Shown here piece after piece: positions 15,301 to 22,153 of a DNA stretch of 64,000 nt. The notes under the pieces are model-generated. The model ran no database searches. It saw only the letters and a list, made by a program, of their open reading frames with translations, and had not been told where the DNA came from. Each line of letters opens with the position of its first letter. Within the stretch, counting starts at the first letter, position 1. Source of the stretch: Hyphomonadaceae bacterium (lineage in GTDB: Bacteria; Pseudomonadota; Alphaproteobacteria; Caulobacterales; Aquidulcibacteraceae); contig JAEUMT010000064.1 in assembly GCA_016791365.1 (NCBI GenBank), positions 19,245 to 83,244 on the forward strand, written 5' to 3'. The position numbers were made by a program, and so were the translations under genes.

Positions 15301-16447
15301 CATTGTAGGGCGGGATGCCCAGCGCATCGTCGCCTTCAGCGATCGCCTTGAAGACAGCGGATAGCTTCGGCCAATAGGTGGCGATCGTCGAGGAAAACAC
15401 TTGCGCGCGGGCGCGGCGATCGGCGATGTCGAGACGCATCGCTGTCAGCGAATAGGTTTTGTATGGCTCCCGGCCGTCGGGCAGGAGATCGCGATCTTCC
15501 GCATAGACTACGAACAATAGGCGGTAGAGCAGAATGAGCGCGCTCTGGCGCACATCCTCCAAATACGGCTGCTCGATCGTGGCTGGGCGCGCCGGATCAT
15601 GTTTCGAGATGGCGGCGACGAGCTTTGGAAACAGCTCGCCGAACACTAGGCGGGAAAGATCCTTGGTGACCTTTTCTTCCCAGACCTGGCCGGTCTCGCG
15701 CGCGAGGTCGTGAAACGTCCGCGCGCCATCCATCGGAAGGAACGCCGCCTTGCCGAAGAACAGATAGAAGAGACGCAAAGTGTGATCTGGCGTCAGGCGC
15801 TCGTCGGCGCGCTCGATCAAGTCGAGCTCATGGCCGGGCAGTTCGAGGGCCTTGGCGAGGTCGATCTCGAAGAAGTCTTCCGACACTGAAAGCGCACCCT
15901 GAAAATAGAGGCGCCACTTTTGGCCGTTGGTGAGAATGCCGAGCCGCACCTTGCCGCTGGTCTGGATGTCAACGCGGCTCAGATATTGGAGCATCTGAGT
16001 TGAGGGGACGCCTTCTTCCTGCTCGTCGCGCTTGTCGGCGCGGTCGAGCGCGCGCGCCCACCGTTTTGCTTCAACGACGGCGAGCCCGAATTGATAGCGC
16101 TTCCACGTCTGCGCCTCGGCGCCGGCCTTGGCTTTCGCATCGGCGTCAGCGAACAGTAGCGCGTCGGGAACTTGCTTACGTCCCTTCGTCGATAGGATTT
16201 CCTGAACTTGGATATCGCTCCAGCCGATCAGTTCGAGCACGGGATAGATGAAGTCCCGTTCGGTCTGGGCTTCGTTCGGTTTGGTCGTCTTGAGAAACGT
16301 CGCCGCGATCTTGGCGAGCGCGGTCTTGAAGGCGGCGAAATCGGCCGCTTTCAAGCCACGCCAAGTGTCGGAACGGGCGACGCCTTCCAGGAGATAGTCG
16401 CGCGTGAAGAGGTTCCCAGCGATCAAGCGAAGCGGCTCCGGCGCCAT
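12341..16447 (-). CDS. Type IIG/IIL restriction-modification enzyme (Eco57I-like)
   Basis: 1368 residues combining nuclease, methylase and specificity parts. An N-terminal PD-(D/E)XK site is suggested by VPDALLFADA (~95) and FGLAVVEAKRWAR (~127). The N6-adenine methylase has motif I CDPAMGSGHFLVS (~530) and motif IV AVIGNPPYVRH (~839). A TaqI-like specificity region and a C-terminal coiled coil (EPARRARAEIFSLEKQLSDL) follow. A single-chain enzyme of this kind cuts unmodified DNA and methylates its own site. No separate methylase or specificity gene is nearby. It lies next to a toxin-antitoxin pair and would guard the host once the ICE is established. Confidence 0.88.
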   Translation of the reverse strand: MAPEPLRLIAGNLFTRDYLLEGVARSDTWRGLKAADFAAFKTALAKIAATFLKTTKPNEAQTERDFIYPVLELIGWSDIQVQEILSTKGRKQVPDALLFADADAKAKAGAEAQTWKRYQFGLAVVEAKRWARALDRADKRDEQEEGVPSTQMLQYLSRVDIQTSGKVRLGILTNGQKWRLYFQGALSVSEDFFEIDLAKALELPGHELDLIERADERLTPDHTLRLFYLFFGKAAFLPMDGARTFHDLARETGQVWEEKVTKDLSRLVFGELFPKLVAAISKHDPARPATIEQPYLEDVRQSALILLYRLLFVVYAEDRDLLPDGREPYKTYSLTAMRLDIADRRARAQVFSSTIATYWPKLSAVFKAIAEGDDALGIPPYNGGLFTKENAPLLGRVELPDATIADVIYGLSHRIEDGEPRYINYRDLSVQQLGTVYERTLEYELQVDAGAVVVKADDTARHESGSYYTPDSLVMLIIEKAVGPFVEERLQAFRERAAALASDKRPIELRLAELQGLDPAGAILDLKICDPAMGSGHFLVSLVDWMADRTLAAIAESESLVDWSETPYRSPVLNNVETTRQDIIRQAVQHKWPFVVEHLDDRHIIRRTILKRCIYGVDKNPMAVELAKVALWLHTFTVGAPLSFLDHHLRCGNSLFGFWVRQARARLEKLGAALLIAEPLQKAMAQAVAMQKLERVTDVDIAEVHQSKTLFDGIEQETRPFGSFLNILFALDWLKLDKEDNAAVRAWLDGQFGDPFDIARGRVRLGASDAGDPRTEGRNQLDRVPASMRKDAERFASVLSRARTIVRDERFHHWQVAFPGVWSQWEEPALQGGFHAVIGNPPYVRHELIMPIKPALKRGFPATYDGSADLYVYFYEQGLTLLRPGGRLSYVVTNKWMRAGYAEGLREMFAERAWLEFVADFGHAKKFFPDADVFPSVVVVRKPQAGATPSASDVCVIPRDDVPEKGLHEAVIAATYSLPRAHFSKEGWTLEPPNVVALLLKLKAKGVPLKDYARVSPQYGIKTGFNEAFLIDTPTRDRLIAEDAKADEIIKPYLRGQDVDRWNAPWANLWMIFARRGIKIADYPSVLRHLQTFESQLHPKPKNWKSSDPNEKWSGRKEGTYAWYEIQDAVDYWQAFERPKIIYQVIQFHPSYAFDDKGRFGNDKTFILPTDDLSVLAALNAPITWWHNWRYLTHLKDEALSPMGYMMDNLPLAPFSASAASTAQELVGEVRTKTSTVQNANTIVVDWLRHTRGIERATTALSNVAALDPNGFVAAVMAALPKRQKLSASDIADLKREHAATIEPARRARAEIFSLEKQLSDLVNAAYSLTPEEVALMWRTAPPRMPFTPAGLNDAEDLPLDDAPDDEA

Positions 16448-16537
16448 CCGGGCGCATTGCGGTTGGCGCGGCGGTCCGCGCGCGTGAATCGGGTCGGACT
16501 TTCGGCCAGGGCGCCTGGTTCGACAAATCGCGTTGGA

Positions 16538-16552
16538 CTTATGTTACATAAG
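16538..16552 (+). promoter_or_regulatory. Palindromic operator of the toxin-antitoxin operon
   Basis: CTTATGTTACATAAG is a perfect 7-bp-arm palindrome with one central base, 16 bases before the preferred antitoxin start. It lies between the divergent restriction gene and the antitoxin. Toxin-antitoxin operons are usually repressed by their own complex at such sites. Confidence 0.55.
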
Positions 16553-16568
16553 GGCGTATGTATCAAGG

Positions 16569-16853
16569 GTGTCTCACCTCAGCATCCGCGATCTTCAGAA
16601 GATCTCAGGCGAAACCATTGGCGCCTTGCCCGGGCCGACCCCGGTCAAGTCTGGCGATCGCACGGTGGGCCTGTTGGTGCCCCTCGTTTCCGCCGATCCG
16701 GACCGGCTCGCCGCGATCTTAGGACGTGCGGAAGCGCTGGCGCGTGGGCGCGACGCCGCGGCTGATGACGCGGCGCTATCGCAATTTGGCGATGTCGATC
16801 CGATTGATTGGTCGATTGATGCGGTGCGTTCGCTGACGAGCAAGTCCGCCTAA
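16569..16853 (+). CDS. Antitoxin partner of a PIN-domain toxin
   Basis: 94 residues from GTG 16569 (VSHLSIRDLQKISGETIGAL); an upstream TTG at 16533 would lie within the operator region. The N-terminal part resembles Phd-like antitoxins in a broad way: a short N-terminal helical segment, then SGDRTVGLLVPL. The C-terminal part is acidic (DDAALSQFGDVDPIDW) as in toxin-neutralising tails. I infer the role from the position three bases upstream of the PIN gene; the family is not certain. Confidence 0.65.
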   Translation: MSHLSIRDLQKISGETIGALPGPTPVKSGDRTVGLLVPLVSADPDRLAAILGRAEALARGRDAAADDAALSQFGDVDPIDWSIDAVRSLTSKSA

Positions 16854-16856
16854 GCG

Positions 16857-17297
16857 ATGCGCCCGCCTTCATCGACGCTTGTGGTGGACGCCGCCATCCT
16901 CATCGCGGCAGTACGCGGGCGCAGTTCTGGGGCGCTGATCGAAGCGGCGCGCTCCGTTAATCTGGTCACGACGGATCGGGTGGTGCAGGAGGCGCGCCGA
17001 CGTATCGCGCTCGGCTTGAAGCGGCCTGAACTCATCGAAGTGCTCGATGCGTTGATCGGCGAAATGACCATCGTCCCTGTGGCGGCCTTCGGGCCAATGC
17101 TGACCGAGGCGGAAATCGCGCTGCGGGATGCCGTGCCGAGCCGCAACGGATCTACACGCGACGCTCATGTCGTCGCGTTGGCGTGGGGCGCCGAAGGCGA
17201 TGTGTGGACGACGGACCGCGACTTCGCCGGGACCGGCGTCGCGTCGTGGTCCACGCCAAACTTGATGCGCGCGCTGGCAAGCGTCGGCGCGCGCTAA
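16857..17297 (+). CDS. PIN-domain ribonuclease toxin (VapC-like)
   Basis: 146 residues. PIN-domain acidic residues are visible: Asp in TLVVDAAILIAA near the N-terminus, a glutamate in RVVQEARRRIALG, and the C-terminal pair in STRDAHVVALAW and WTTDRDFAGTG. PIN toxins cleave tRNA or rRNA when the antitoxin is degraded. The layout (antitoxin first, three-base gap, palindrome upstream) is that of a VapBC-like module, which would help retain the ICE. A hairpin terminator follows. Confidence 0.82.
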   Translation: MRPPSSTLVVDAAILIAAVRGRSSGALIEAARSVNLVTTDRVVQEARRRIALGLKRPELIEVLDALIGEMTIVPVAAFGPMLTEAEIALRDAVPSRNGSTRDAHVVALAWGAEGDVWTTDRDFAGTGVASWSTPNLMRALASVGAR

Positions 17298-17328
17298 CAG
17301 AAAACTAGATTGCAGATCGCATGCGCTT

Positions 17329-17364
17329 CGCGCACGGGCTCGGGCGACACCGAACCCGTGCGCG
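17329..17364. terminator. Bidirectional hairpin terminator between PIN toxin and parB
   Basis: CGCGCACGGGCTCGG at 17329-17343 pairs at 14 of 15 positions with CCGAACCCGTGCGCG at 17350-17364, followed by TTT on the + strand. It sits exactly between the two convergent stop codons. Confidence 0.7.
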
Positions 17365-17369
17365 TTTGC

Positions 17370-19340
17370 TCAAGCTGCGGCTTCCAACGCGGCGAGACCG
17401 GCATCGGTGACCTCAAAGGAGACCGCCTCTGGCATCGGCTTCAATACGTCCGGGAGCCAGCCGGCGCCATCAAGCGCTTGTTCTACCGCAAGCGCCAACG
17501 CGTCCTTCTTCAGTTTTGCGTGTGCTCGAAGGAGAGCCGTCCGCTCGCCCTCATCGAGCACAGATAGCGCGGGTGAGGCGGCAATCGCGTCGAGCAACAT
17601 TGCCTTGGGCAGTCTGCTCCAGAACTCCAAATCTGGCTTCCAGAAGTGTGTCATGTCCAGGTTGATGGCGGTGGCGATTTGATCGCCGATGCCCTGCAGG
17701 CGACGATCCGCGACGCCGACGCCTTCGTGGCGCAGATCGATCGTCTCTGCGACCAGCATCGCGAGGCTGGTCTGGAGATCGTCAGTCGTTTGGTCCATGC
17801 ACCAGGCAAGCAGATCGGATTCCCCGCCTGGTACGCGATCCGCAAGCGCCGACCGCGGTTCCTCAAGTGCTTCATGGTCGGATATGCCAGAGGTCTCGGC
17901 GCGTACATCAATGCCGTGCGCGCTCTGGTGCGCGAAACTTGACCGCGCCAGAGCGAAGACACAGAGCGAAAGAGCGATGTCAGGGTTCAGGCTGACCTTA
18001 AGCCGGATCGCTCGCGTGCGCGCAAGCGTGAGTTCCGATACGAGAGCCTTCGGCATACGTGGTCCCGCGTCGGGCAAGTCAGCGACGCCATTGGCGTCGT
18101 TGCCGAGTTCTGAATCCGCGTTAGCATCATCGGCGTCACCGTCGAGGTCGGACGAAACTAAGCGATTGCGTTTCGTTTCCTCCAGCTCGCGCCGGCGACG
18201 GATGTCATTGATCTTCTTCTGATCGGCTTTGCGCACGACGCCATAGGCGAAGTTCGCCGCGCCGTCGTGACCAATCGAGAGGATGACGCCGGCGTGACGC
18301 TTCATCTCGACGTCCCATTCCTGTGTGGTTGCGCGGAGGGTTTCGAGTTCGGCGCCGGCGGCGTCGAGCCGAGCCCAACGCTCGTCATTGTCCTCGGCTT
18401 CATCTAGCGCTTCCTCCAGCGCTTCGATCTCTTCACCGAGGCGATCAGATTCGGCTTGTTCTTCCTCGGTCATCGCGCGCCGCGTTGGCTGGAGTCGCGC
18501 GCCATAGGCGCTCTCGAATCGATGCTGGTTGATGTTGACCTCAACCCAGGCCCAACCTTGCGAGAGGGCGTCGTTGCGCACGGTGTCAAGCCGGTCATGC
18601 GCCAGCTTGTTGATGAGCGCGGGGTCATCGACATAGATGCCGTCGGTCTCGAACAGATCACGCTTCAGCGTTCCGCCTGCCGCCTCATAGGCTTCGAGTC
18701 CCACGAAACGCGCCAAGCGGTCGGTGTGGCGCATCCGGCCCTGCATGAGTTGGCTGCGAACCGATCCCGCATGAGTGATCGGCTTCGACAATGACTTGAA
18801 CACCGCCTCCTGCTTGGAATGATCGTCCACGAGACAGAAGGCGCGCGCGGCGTCGAGCGTCACATCCCCGCGCCGGTACGCAGCCTTGATTTTCGGAGAC
18901 AATGACGCGAGCGCCAGGCGCTGTTCAACATGCCGAGCGCCAATGCCGAACCGCCGCGCGATGTCATCGACAGATTGCCCGGCGTCGGCGAGTGAGGAGA
19001 ACGCATCGACCTCGTCCATGGCGTCCATCGCCACACGCTGCACATTCTCCGCAAGAGAGACTTCGCTCGCACCGCCAGACTCGATGATCTGGCAAGGCAC
19101 AGCAAAGTCGCGTGCAATGGCGCCCGACTTCGCGAGTGATTTGAGGGCGGCATGCCGGCGTCCACCTGCGACCACGTCGAACTTGTCGGTCTCGGTGGGG
19201 CTCACGGTCAGATTTTGAAGCAGGCCGTGTGCGCTGATGGAAGCCGCCAAGGCGTCGATATCGGCCTTGCGATCCGTGCGCCGGACATTGAGCCTGCTGA
19301 CGATCAGGCGATTGAGCGGAATGAGTTGTAGATTTGACAT
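17370..19340 (-). CDS. ParB/RepB/Spo0J-family protein
   Basis: 656 residues from ATG 19340 (MSNLQLIPLNRLIVSRLNVR). The N-terminal ParB/sulfiredoxin-like domain has VVAGGRRHAALKSL and the conserved SLAENVQRV motif, followed by a helix-turn-helix (SVDDIARRFGIGARHVEQRL). An acidic coiled-coil stretch (EEEQAESDRLGEEIEALEE) and a long C-terminal domain of unknown role make it about twice the size of chromosomal ParB. No parA is adjacent, so ordinary partitioning is doubtful. ParB-like proteins of this size are common in leading regions of plasmids and ICEs beside ardC and ssb. Its leader holds a hairpin. Confidence 0.85.
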   Translation of the reverse strand: MSNLQLIPLNRLIVSRLNVRRTDRKADIDALAASISAHGLLQNLTVSPTETDKFDVVAGGRRHAALKSLAKSGAIARDFAVPCQIIESGGASEVSLAENVQRVAMDAMDEVDAFSSLADAGQSVDDIARRFGIGARHVEQRLALASLSPKIKAAYRRGDVTLDAARAFCLVDDHSKQEAVFKSLSKPITHAGSVRSQLMQGRMRHTDRLARFVGLEAYEAAGGTLKRDLFETDGIYVDDPALINKLAHDRLDTVRNDALSQGWAWVEVNINQHRFESAYGARLQPTRRAMTEEEQAESDRLGEEIEALEEALDEAEDNDERWARLDAAGAELETLRATTQEWDVEMKRHAGVILSIGHDGAANFAYGVVRKADQKKINDIRRRRELEETKRNRLVSSDLDGDADDANADSELGNDANGVADLPDAGPRMPKALVSELTLARTRAIRLKVSLNPDIALSLCVFALARSSFAHQSAHGIDVRAETSGISDHEALEEPRSALADRVPGGESDLLAWCMDQTTDDLQTSLAMLVAETIDLRHEGVGVADRRLQGIGDQIATAINLDMTHFWKPDLEFWSRLPKAMLLDAIAASPALSVLDEGERTALLRAHAKLKKDALALAVEQALDGAGWLPDVLKPMPEAVSFEVTDAGLAALEAAA

Positions 19341-19410
19341 GGGAACGCTCCAAGAGCTTCCCGGCGGCAAAACGCTTCGCCGGGGCCGCGCGTGCGACCC
19401 TGGTGAAAAG

Positions 19411-19480
19411 ACGCCCGCGGAGAGGGGGCGGGTCGAGGGCGAAGAGCGGAGCGTCCCTCGACGCGCGCCCGCGCGGGCGT
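19411..19480 (-). promoter_or_regulatory. Hairpin leader of the parB-family gene (candidate single-strand promoter)
   Basis: Left arm 19411-19440 and right arm 19451-19480 are complementary over ACGCCCGCG, part of the GC-rich middle, and GTCGAGGG, with a 10-base loop. The hairpin is 71-140 bases before the start codon, a distance close to that of the ssb hairpin. It sits in the ~200-base gap between hipA and parB and could also terminate hipA. Confidence 0.5.
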
Positions 19481-19542
19481 TGAGAAAAACGAGCTAAGCG
19501 CGCCCCCGGCGATGACGCGACGCGGAGCTGGCGGGCTCACTC

Positions 19543-20796
19543 TCAAACGGATGCCGCCACAGCCTCAGCGCGTTGCATCACGATGTTCGCAAAGCGGCTG
19601 AGTTCGGGGGCGTCGAATCCCCGCGCAGCAATGGAGTCCGCCACGTTGCGTGCTTGACTGATCGCTGCGGCAGCCAGTTCTGCTGTCCGTCGTCTGACGA
19701 AGGCGCCACCAAGCCCAGTATCGGCTGCAAATTGCGTCCAAGGCGCCAGCTTCAAATCCTCGATCGTCGCGAGGCCGGCAATCTTCATGGCCAGTTTCGG
19801 AGCCACATCGGGATAGGCAATCGTACACATCAAATCGTACAGCGGCGCCAACACCGTTCCATCTGGTCCATAGAGCAGGCTGTAATTCTTGCCGTGCGCA
19901 TCCGCGTTGCCAACGATCAATTGAAAGATGGCTGCATCGAGAAGCTTCAACACTTCCAATGCGGGACGTGATGTTGCGTCGCGCAGCAATTGAAAGCCGA
20001 CCTTGAACGTCGGTCCGCCTTCAGCGGCGTATTTGTGCTCAGGCGGAATGCTAAGCGCCTGGCAGAAATCTTCTTGGTGCAGGCGATGGGCAGCGCCAGT
20101 GGCGTCGATTACCCGATCGTATCGGATGACAAGAAGAAATGGTCGATCCTTCACGCGGCGCGGTTCGACACCCGCGACCGACAGGCCGAGAGCCGCAGCC
20201 AGACGCATGGCAAAGGCTTCGTTCTCCGTTGTTGCTGGAAAGCGCGTCATCGGCGGTTTCAGAATGTGCGTGGTCGGCTGGCCGGGCGCGGGTAGAGCGA
20301 CCTGACCATCGACGAGGACGATCGGAATCTTCGACTGTGCGCCGGCGAGAGAGAGCCGCAAGCCCTCATCGCCCGCGAGAAACGGACGTGTCGGCAACGC
20401 GTCCAGCAAATCGACCAACGCATTGTCGCCCAGCGGTTCGCGTGCAACCGCGCCGTCATAGACAGGGGGCGTTTCGCCTTCAGGCCACAAAGTCAGCGCG
20501 CCAGCCACGTCGCCGCCGAGTGCTTTCAGGAAAGCAAAGTCGTTTCCTTTCGAGATGCCAAGCGCGCGCGCGACCGCGTCGCGCTGCGCTTCCTCCGGCA
20601 ATAAGCCGGCGAAGAACGGCCGCGTGCGCCGACGATCGAATGGCTCGGCTTGCTTTGGAAGCGACCGTGACAGCGCGGGCGCATTCGGATCAGCAAGCCA
20701 ATCGGGCGCATAGACGAATGTCGTGTCGCCGTGCTCGTCGAGGCGTAGCGTGCCAACGATCGCGCCGTTCCACCAAACGGTGAGGGCGCTCTTCAT
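19543..20796 (-). CDS. hipA: HipA-type serine/threonine kinase toxin
   Basis: 417 residues, similar in length to E. coli HipA (440). The HipA N-terminal couple domain is seen (WWNGAIVGTLRLDEHG, LPEEAQRDAVARALGI), and the kinase has the catalytic IVGNADAHGKNYSLL (~298) and the metal-binding APLYDLMCT. HipA phosphorylates glutamyl-tRNA synthetase and induces dormancy. The start overlaps the hipB stop by four bases (ATGA). All catalytic elements seem present, so it should be active. Confidence 0.9.
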   Translation of the reverse strand: MKSALTVWWNGAIVGTLRLDEHGDTTFVYAPDWLADPNAPALSRSLPKQAEPFDRRRTRPFFAGLLPEEAQRDAVARALGISKGNDFAFLKALGGDVAGALTLWPEGETPPVYDGAVAREPLGDNALVDLLDALPTRPFLAGDEGLRLSLAGAQSKIPIVLVDGQVALPAPGQPTTHILKPPMTRFPATTENEAFAMRLAAALGLSVAGVEPRRVKDRPFLLVIRYDRVIDATGAAHRLHQEDFCQALSIPPEHKYAAEGGPTFKVGFQLLRDATSRPALEVLKLLDAAIFQLIVGNADAHGKNYSLLYGPDGTVLAPLYDLMCTIAYPDVAPKLAMKIAGLATIEDLKLAPWTQFAADTGLGGAFVRRRTAELAAAAISQARNVADSIAARGFDAPELSRFANIVMQRAEAVAASV

Positions 20797-21005
20797 GACC
20801 GCGCCGTCGGCGCGTCGATGCGGACTTCGCAGCCGAGCGCATCGAGCACGGCCAACGCCTTGCCGATCTGGGCGGTGGGCTTGCCCGCCTCCAGATCCAC
20901 GATGAAGCGCAGACCGACGCCGGCCGCGCCCGCGAGCTCGTCCTGGCGAAGGCCGATAGCGCGCCGCGCCTTGCGGACGGTTTCGCCGAATTGGGTCGGT
21001 GTCAT
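20793..21005 (-). CDS. hipB: HipB-like antitoxin/repressor (Xre HTH)
   Basis: 70 residues from ATG 21005; ATG 21011 is possible, but the GGGAAAG ribosome site fits 21005. The protein is one HTH domain (RKARRAIGLRQDELAGAAGV, then FIVDLEAGKPTAQIGKAL) with a short tail. HipB binds HipA and represses the operon. Three palindromic sites at 49-bp spacing lie directly upstream, the first overlapping the ribosome-site region. Confidence 0.88.
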   Translation of the reverse strand: MTPTQFGETVRKARRAIGLRQDELAGAAGVGLRFIVDLEAGKPTAQIGKALAVLDALGCEVRIDAPTARS

Positions 21006-21015
21006 GTTCATTTCT

Positions 21016-21128
21016 TTCCCGATCGGGAATATGGGATCGCTTGGACCCTTATCAAGCAAAATCTTTACCGAACGGGAAAGAAAGCGGTCTTGGGTCGCCA
21101 AAGTCCCCGATTATTCCCGATCGGGAAT
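21016..21128 (-). promoter_or_regulatory. Three evenly spaced HipB-type operators
   Basis: Perfect palindromes TTCCCGATCGGGAA (21016-21029) and ATTCCCGATCGGGAAT (21113-21128), plus a degenerate TTACCGAACGGGAA (21065-21078). Their centres are 49 bases apart in both intervals. They fill the hipB upstream region up to the end of the luxR gene. Confidence 0.75.
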
Positions 21129-21131
21129 ATC

Positions 21132-21866
21132 CTATCGGTCGGGAGCGGCGTCGATCTGCCCAGAAACGAGTGCGCGGACCAGCGCCTCCGGCCGGGATGC
21201 GACCCCCAGCCGAAGCTTGGCCCGGTCGAAGTGCCGGCGGACCGTTGGCAAGCGAATATCCAGCGCCGCGCCGATCTCCGCGTCGCCGAGGCCGCGGCCA
21301 TAAAGGTTAAGGCAAGTCCGTTCGCGGTCAGAAAGTTGCGGCGCTACTCCGCGTCCGTCCGAAAGCCTCGCAAGCCGACAAACGTGTTCATGCGCAATCA
21401 CGCTGATCCGCCGCGACGCCTTACACGATAGGGGCGGAATGTCGTTGTGCTCGGACGCGAAGAAGCACGCGGCGCGGACATGGATGCTGGAATGCACCGG
21501 CACCGCGTAGCCGTGGCCGACATGAAACGCCTTGGCTTCCTCCATCATCCGCAATTGTTTCGGCGACATGCCGGCGCGCACAATCGGGTCGCCCCAAATG
21601 AATGGCTCTAACGTCCGATGGGCACGACTGATAATCGGATCGATGCTCGAATAGCCGCCATCGTTATAGCGACGGCGCCACTCAGCGGGGTAGTTCGTCA
21701 AAAATATTCGAGTGTCCGAGGCTTCGGGAGAGTCGCCACAGAGATATGAAGCGTGCGGAAATCCCACGCTACGCGCGGCTTCAAACAGCGCGCCCGCAAC
21801 GTGATCCACAGTCTCTGCGCTTTCACACAGCGCATAGAACTCGCCAATGACGCCCAGCGTATCCAT
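21132..21866 (-). CDS. LuxR-type quorum-sensing regulator with AHL-binding domain
   Basis: 244 residues from ATG 21866. Aligning to TraR from the conserved Trp gives all six invariant pocket residues at the right spacing: Trp and Tyr in EWRRRYND (57, 61), Asp-Pro in SSIDPI (70, 71), Trp in FIWGD (85) and Gly in VGHGYAVP (113). The C-terminal HTH follows (LSDRERTCLNLYGRGLGDAE, IRLPTVRRHFDRAKLRLGV). It should sense acyl-homoserine lactones. No luxI synthase is in the window, so it is either a solo or paired with a distant gene. Divergent to traG, it is the natural regulator of transfer. Confidence 0.9.
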   Translation of the reverse strand: MDTLGVIGEFYALCESAETVDHVAGALFEAARSVGFPHASYLCGDSPEASDTRIFLTNYPAEWRRRYNDGGYSSIDPIISRAHRTLEPFIWGDPIVRAGMSPKQLRMMEEAKAFHVGHGYAVPVHSSIHVRAACFFASEHNDIPPLSCKASRRISVIAHEHVCRLARLSDGRGVAPQLSDRERTCLNLYGRGLGDAEIGAALDIRLPTVRRHFDRAKLRLGVASRPEALVRALVSGQIDAAPDR

Positions 21867-21993
21867 GCCCACCCATGGGGCCTGTGCGAATCAGAGCATC
21901 CGTACAGACCATGTCCCTAGGGTTGTATTACGCGGTGAGTCACACGTTGGATCAAGTAATCTCAAACTGGCTCCAATTTTCTCCTCGTCGTCA

Positions 21994-22011
21994 TTGGTGA
22001 CTTGTCACCAA
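21994..22011 (+). promoter_or_regulatory. 18-bp palindrome upstream of traG, candidate lux/tra box
   Basis: TTGGTGACTTGTCACCAA has perfect 8-bp arms around TT. It has the length of lux-type boxes and lies in the 287-base gap between the divergent luxR and traG genes, 142 bases before traG. The rest of this gap (21867-22153) shows no gene. Confidence 0.5.
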
Positions 22012-22153
22012 AGAAGAAGGTTACTTTTCCTGCCCCGGCGGGCGCTGCGGATTCCTTGGTTATCGGGCAGTTGAAAGGTCTCGCGGGAAGCTGAAGGTGC
22101 GCGTGTGATCACCCCTCATTCCTCTGCGCAGATGCGCGGAATGGGAGGGGGCG

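Noticed and set aside
16448..16568. Leaderless promoter for the antitoxin (TTGGAC/GTATGT)
   Set aside because: The -10 match is poor; only the palindrome is reported.
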